Below, piece by piece: positions 61,029 to 64,000 of a stretch of 64,000 nt of DNA (the first letter of the stretch is position 1; each line of letters starts with the position of its first letter). The notes beneath the pieces were generated by a model, which ran no database searches, was not told where the DNA came from, and saw only the letters and a program-made list of their open reading frames with translations. This DNA comes from Phymorhynchus buccinoides (Eukaryota; Mollusca; Gastropoda; Neogastropoda; Raphitomidae). The stretch covers positions 48,124,722-48,188,721 of the forward strand of contig CM065700.1 of assembly GCA_017654935.2 (NCBI GenBank). The letters run 5' to 3'. A program made the translations under genes and the position numbers.

Positions 61029-61247
61029 GTATAAGGCTGATGCAATGCATTCTTTCAATGTCAAAAACATTCTTCATTTAGTGATGGCTGTTCATGTTTC
61101 CTCAAATCTGACATTGTTGATTCGCTGTTGCTTTGATTATTTTTTTATATTCATGCTTCTACAATTAAGTTTCTAACTAGCCCTACTAACCCTTCCTTTG
61201 TATTGTGGCCTAAGGCCAATGTGCAAATAAAACATTCAGTGTTCAGT

Positions 61248-61315
<68 letters not shown>
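60953..61315. repeat. (CT)n - 225-bp insert - (CT)n
   Basis: (CT)n 60953-61025; insert 61026-61250 ending GTGGCCTAAGGCCAATGTGC, AAATAAAACATTCAGTGTTC, AGTGTT; then (CT)n 61251-61317. The GGCC(T)AAGGCC inverted repeat followed by AATAAA resembles the LINE 3' ends elsewhere in the window. The right tract abuts the Rho gene stop codon. Confidence 0.75.
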
Positions 61316-61320
<5 letters not shown>

Positions 61321-61822
61321 CAGTCCTCCAGAACGACCTTGGCCTTGACCCTCGGTAAATACTCAACATTTTCATCAGCGAACTCCTCCTCCTGTGCCTC
61401 AAACACAACCGAGCCGCCTCGTAAAAAATGGGTGTCAACCCCTGGTTCAGTTTAGACGAACACTCGAAATACGCGTTCGCGCCAAGCCTCTCCGCCATTT
61501 TCTGTCCTTCCGAATACTTCACCAACTTTTGGTCTTCAAGTTCGAAACTACTTCCGGTGTCCGCCATGATGAGCGGCTGCGTCACTTCCGATGACGTACT
61601 TCCGGTAGGGTTTCGTAGATCCGTTTTGAGACCGACCAGAAGGATGGGAACTTTGGAGAGGTTGGAACGAATTTCGGGTTGCCACTGGGTTTGTACGTTG
61701 TGTAGCGTGGAGCGATCGTTGACGGAAAAGCAGACGAGAACGACGTCGGTGTTTGGGTACATCAGAGGTCGGAGGTAGTCGTAGCCTTCCTGACCCGCCG
61801 TGTCGAACAAATTGAGGAGAAT
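61316..61822 (-). CDS. Rho-family small GTPase, C-terminal exon
   Basis: Acceptor GTGTGTCCAG before 61822; phase 0. Contains G3/switch II as FDTAGQEGYDYLRPLMYPNT, then VVLVCFSVNDRSTLHNV, G4 as LVGLKTDLR, and G5 as YFECSSKLNQGL. The G4 'LKTD' departs from the usual (T/N)KxD in its first residue. The G4-G5 segment is ~13 residues longer than in Rac (extra Ser/Thr-rich MADTGSSFE part). The frame ends ...RRSSLMKMLSIYRGSRPRSF-WRTA then TGA at 61318-61316. There is no CAAX box, so membrane anchoring by prenylation is not predicted. The plus-strand frames are shadows. Confidence 0.9.
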
Positions 61823-62175
61823 CTGGACACACAGTTTTAAAACATGATAAAGAAAAACAGAAAAGAAAAATGAGCAAGGCCGTGCACACACATAAGCGGA
61901 TATTCCATGCGGAAACCCGTGCGCAATCCATAAATAAGTGAAACAAAGAAGGGAAAAGATTTGCGCACGTGTCCGAATTTCCCCTATATGCGTAAACTGT
62001 TATCCTTCTTTCTTCCACTTATTTAGGGTTTTCCGTACGGAACTTACGCGTCTAGTCTTTTCCTTCATCAACAGCGTCATTGCCTTCATCACACAGGGGA
62101 AAAGCCGGGCGACACAATTAGCCTACCTGGCTACAAACAAATGTAGGAAGTGGTTAAACTATGTCATCTTCATAG
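61823..62175. other. Rho GTPase intron, left part
   Basis: Unique sequence. AAAGAAGGGAAAAGAT..TTGCGCAC and its approximate inverse near 61980-62010 suggest short inverted repeats; no coding recognised. Confidence 0.4.
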
Positions 62176-62399
62176 GTTAGGTACTTCATAGTCACAGAGG
62201 CGTCTCTGTGAAATTCGGGTTGCTCCCACCTGGAGAGTGCGTCGCAGCCAGAGACGCGCCACCCAATTTTTGTTTGTTTTTGCTTTTGCATGCGATTTTT
62301 GTGTGACTGATAAGGAAGGAGGGGTGGGGGTGTAAATTTTGACCAAATGACTTTTTCGTTGCCACTGGGTTTAGCGTGTGCTAAGTGCATGGGCACACG

Positions 62400-62430
<31 letters not shown>

Positions 62431-62440
62431 TCCACATTTA
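62176..62440 (+). repeat. Interspersed repeat family R1, copy 3
   Basis: GGTACTTCATAGTCACAGAG, CTCCCACCTGGAGAGTGCGT, CATGGGCACACGGGACCTCG, TTTATCGTCTCATCCGAAAG. Lies in the Rho gene intron on the opposite strand. After it, 62441-62871 contains TCTGGTCTAATGATTAGACT (a tRNA A-box-like string, not convincing as a gene) and AT-rich sequence. Confidence 0.8.
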
Positions 62441-62871
62441 GACCGTAAGGCCTAGTGCAAAATGAGAGGGAAAAATCCCCTGAACCCATCTGGTCTAATG
62501 ATTAGACTATCATATCGTGATGGTTATCGTGGATGTTCGGGACAAACGTCTTCTGCAGTATTTTCTTCTACATCGCAGTTTATGTCCCTGATAACAGTTC
62601 AGGGCGGCCCGGCCGCTTCTTTTTCTACAGACAATAACAAGTCATAAGAAAAACAACAATAAACACATTTATCAACAACAAAGAATATGAACTAATAACT
62701 AATAACACTGCAATGTTGTCATTAACAAACCAGACAAATATGAACAACTAGTCCAGTAAAAGCAGAACGCATTTTTAAAATACATTTTAAATCAAGACAT
62801 AATCAGTTGAGAAACAGGGCAAGAATAACGCTTAAAAATGCAGCAATAATAGTAATAGTAACAGGCCATTA

Positions 62872-63085
62872 GGGGAAGACGGGGTAAAAAGCGCATGGGC
62901 GGGTAAGAAGCCCACCCCAATTATCTCATGAAATGAAGCAAATTTCAGTCTCATTTTGCCCATGAGACGAGCGTTAATGTCTAGCATTCGTCTCATGGGC
63001 AAATTTGACTGAAATTTTATTTATTTCATGAGATAATTGGGGTGGGCTTCTTACCCGCCCATGCGCTTTTTACCCCGTCTTCCCC
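62872..63085. mobile_element. Near-perfect palindromic MITE, TA target
   Basis: GGGGAAGACGGGGTAAAAAG to its exact reverse complement, flanked by TA (62870-62871, 63086-63087). Complementarity extends over almost the whole 214 bp (GCGCATGGGCGGGTAAGAAG, CCCACCCCAATTATCTCATG, TTTGCCCATGAGACGA), leaving a small loop near 62975. No coding. Confidence 0.92.
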
Positions 63086-63208
63086 TATATCCATTTTCCA
63101 CGCTGTTCCAGCTTACAATATCCAATGTTAAAAAAACAAAGTTCGTCAGAAGAGTTTCTAGAGAATAAAGGCAGAATAACTAGCCAATAAGACAGGAAGA
63201 TAACTGGT

Positions 63209-63277
63209 CTTCTTCTTCTTCTTCTTCTTCTTCTTCTTCATCTTCTTCTTCTTCTTCTTCTTCTTCTTCTTCTTCTT
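63209..63277. repeat. (TTC)n microsatellite
   Basis: Trinucleotide TTC/TCT run with one TCA interruption, in the Rho gene intron. The remainder of the intron to 63685 shows nothing recognisable. Confidence 0.95.
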
Positions 63278-63685
63278 TGTTCCGGATCATGCCTCTAGAT
63301 CCTCAAAGCAGTCCTGAGGTCGAAGTCCGCTGTCTTCTTCACCGTCTCGGTGCCGGGTCCCCACAGCTTTTCTTGAAGCACTATTTTTAGACGGAAGTAT
63401 ATCACGCGATTCACGTCTCACAGACATCGTCACGATCGGATCGCATCGTATGTTGTGTGGCCGGCCCTTTGGTATTTAAACGACGACTTTGTTGTTTATT
63501 TACTCGCTTGTTTTTCAACCTAAATGCTTGATTTTTGGCGTGCATATGCTCGAATCTTTCATTGACAACGTCCTAAAATTTCAGCAAGATTCAAAGAAAC
63601 GGTTTGGAAAATATGAAGCAAAACGTGAAAGTATGGGTGCAAACACATCCACGGGGTACGGGAAGAGTCAAAGTAAAATACGAAC

Positions 63686-63864
63686 CTTCTTGCCCTGCAC
63701 GTTCACGGGCACGGCCTGGTTCTCAAAGATGGTGGGGGTGTACTCCTCCAGGAACTCTCCGCTGACGTAGCGCATCAGCAGGGAGGTCTTACCCACTGTG
63801 CCATCCCCCACCACCGTCACCTTGCCCGTCACGTGCACGTTACGTGTCAGCTCCTCGCAGTCCT
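63686..63864 (-). CDS. Rho-family small GTPase, P-loop exon
   Basis: 179-bp exon: acceptor CATTATCTTACAG before 63864, donor GGCAAGAAG|GTTCGT after 63686. Enters with one base carried from an upstream exon outside the window, leaves in phase 0, as the C-terminal exon requires. Encodes EDCEELTRNVHVTGKVTVVG, with the P-loop GDGTVGKTSLL, and switch I EFLEEYTPTIFENQA with the Mg-coordinating Thr. Strand beta1 is preceded by an acidic/polar extension (EDCEEL...), unlike Rac or Cdc42, which start right at the P-loop strand. Class within the Rho family not assigned. Confidence 0.92.
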
Positions 63865-63928
63865 CTGTAAGATAATGATGAAGATCATCAGTGATATAAT
63901 GACCATACTTGTTGCAGTAAAGCATGAA

Positions 63929-64000
63929 TGAGCAGGGAGGTCTTTCTCACTGTACCACCCGGGCCCACATCACCCTGACCTTGCCCGTCACGTGCACGTT
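63929..64000 (-). pseudogene. Degenerate duplicate of the Rho P-loop exon (cut by window end)
   Basis: GAGCAGGGAGGTCTTTCTCA ... ACCTTGCCCGTCACGTGCAC GTT repeats 63776-63842 with indels. On the minus strand it starts NVHVTGKV like the real exon but then shifts frame; the P-loop is lost and a stop appears. It continues past the window edge. Confidence 0.85.

Noticed and set aside
62480..62560. tRNA gene near TCTGGTCTAATGATTAGACT
   Set aside because: Only an A-box-like string is present; the B-box match is poor and no cloverleaf could be drawn.

Overview
The window looks like nuclear DNA of an animal, most likely a mollusc and probably a marine gastropod. That assignment is inference: it rests on intron-rich genes with animal orthologues, very dense (CA)n/(GA)n microsatellites and many TIR, LINE and SINE families, not on a species-diagnostic gene. 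Nothing looks bacterial, viral or organellar. Most long open frames are simple-sequence artefacts (poly Cys-Val, Arg-Glu, Ser-Leu, Thr-His).

Three host genes can be assembled by hand from splice sites and reading phase. (1) An ARL6IP4 (SR-25) orthologue on the minus strand has five coding exons between 25684 and 10549. All exon phases fit, giving a 264-residue SR/Lys-rich protein; its introns make up about 95% of the locus. (2) A TMEM248 orthologue on the plus strand runs from a start codon at 42525 to at least 49402; one middle exon is uncertain and the last is not found. (3) A divergent Rho-family GTPase on the minus strand has two exons (63686-63864 and 61316-61822); its N-terminal exon lies beyond the right edge.

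Layout. 1-10 kb: microsatellites, LINE 3' ends and interspersed repeats. 10.5-25.8 kb: ARL6IP4, whose introns hold a LINE fragment cut by two DNA transposons, a 3.2-kb array of 42 units of 77 bp that sits inside a TIR element, a tRNA-derived SINE, an RNase H-bearing LINE fragment, and 28-, 58- and 110-bp arrays. 25.9-32.4 kb: reverse-transcriptase LINEs and LINE 3' ends embedded in (CT)n. 32.9-36.5 kb: a plus-strand LINE nested inside a minus-strand LINE. 36.7-40 kb: a long inverted repeat. 41-49.4 kb: TMEM248, with repeated fragments of its own exon-intron boundaries. 49.5-57 kb: TIR elements with visible target duplications. 57-61 kb: microsatellites and poly-G. 61.3-64 kb: the Rho gene.

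The strongest unusual signals are these: tandem duplication of splice-site-spanning exon ends at several exons of TMEM248 and at the Rho exon; a TIR element whose single internal unit has expanded to 42 equal-length copies; LINE 3' ends repeatedly flanked on both sides by (CT)n; LINE 3' hairpins shared between copies that end in different pentamer tails; and nested insertions where removing the element restores the host LINE reading frame.
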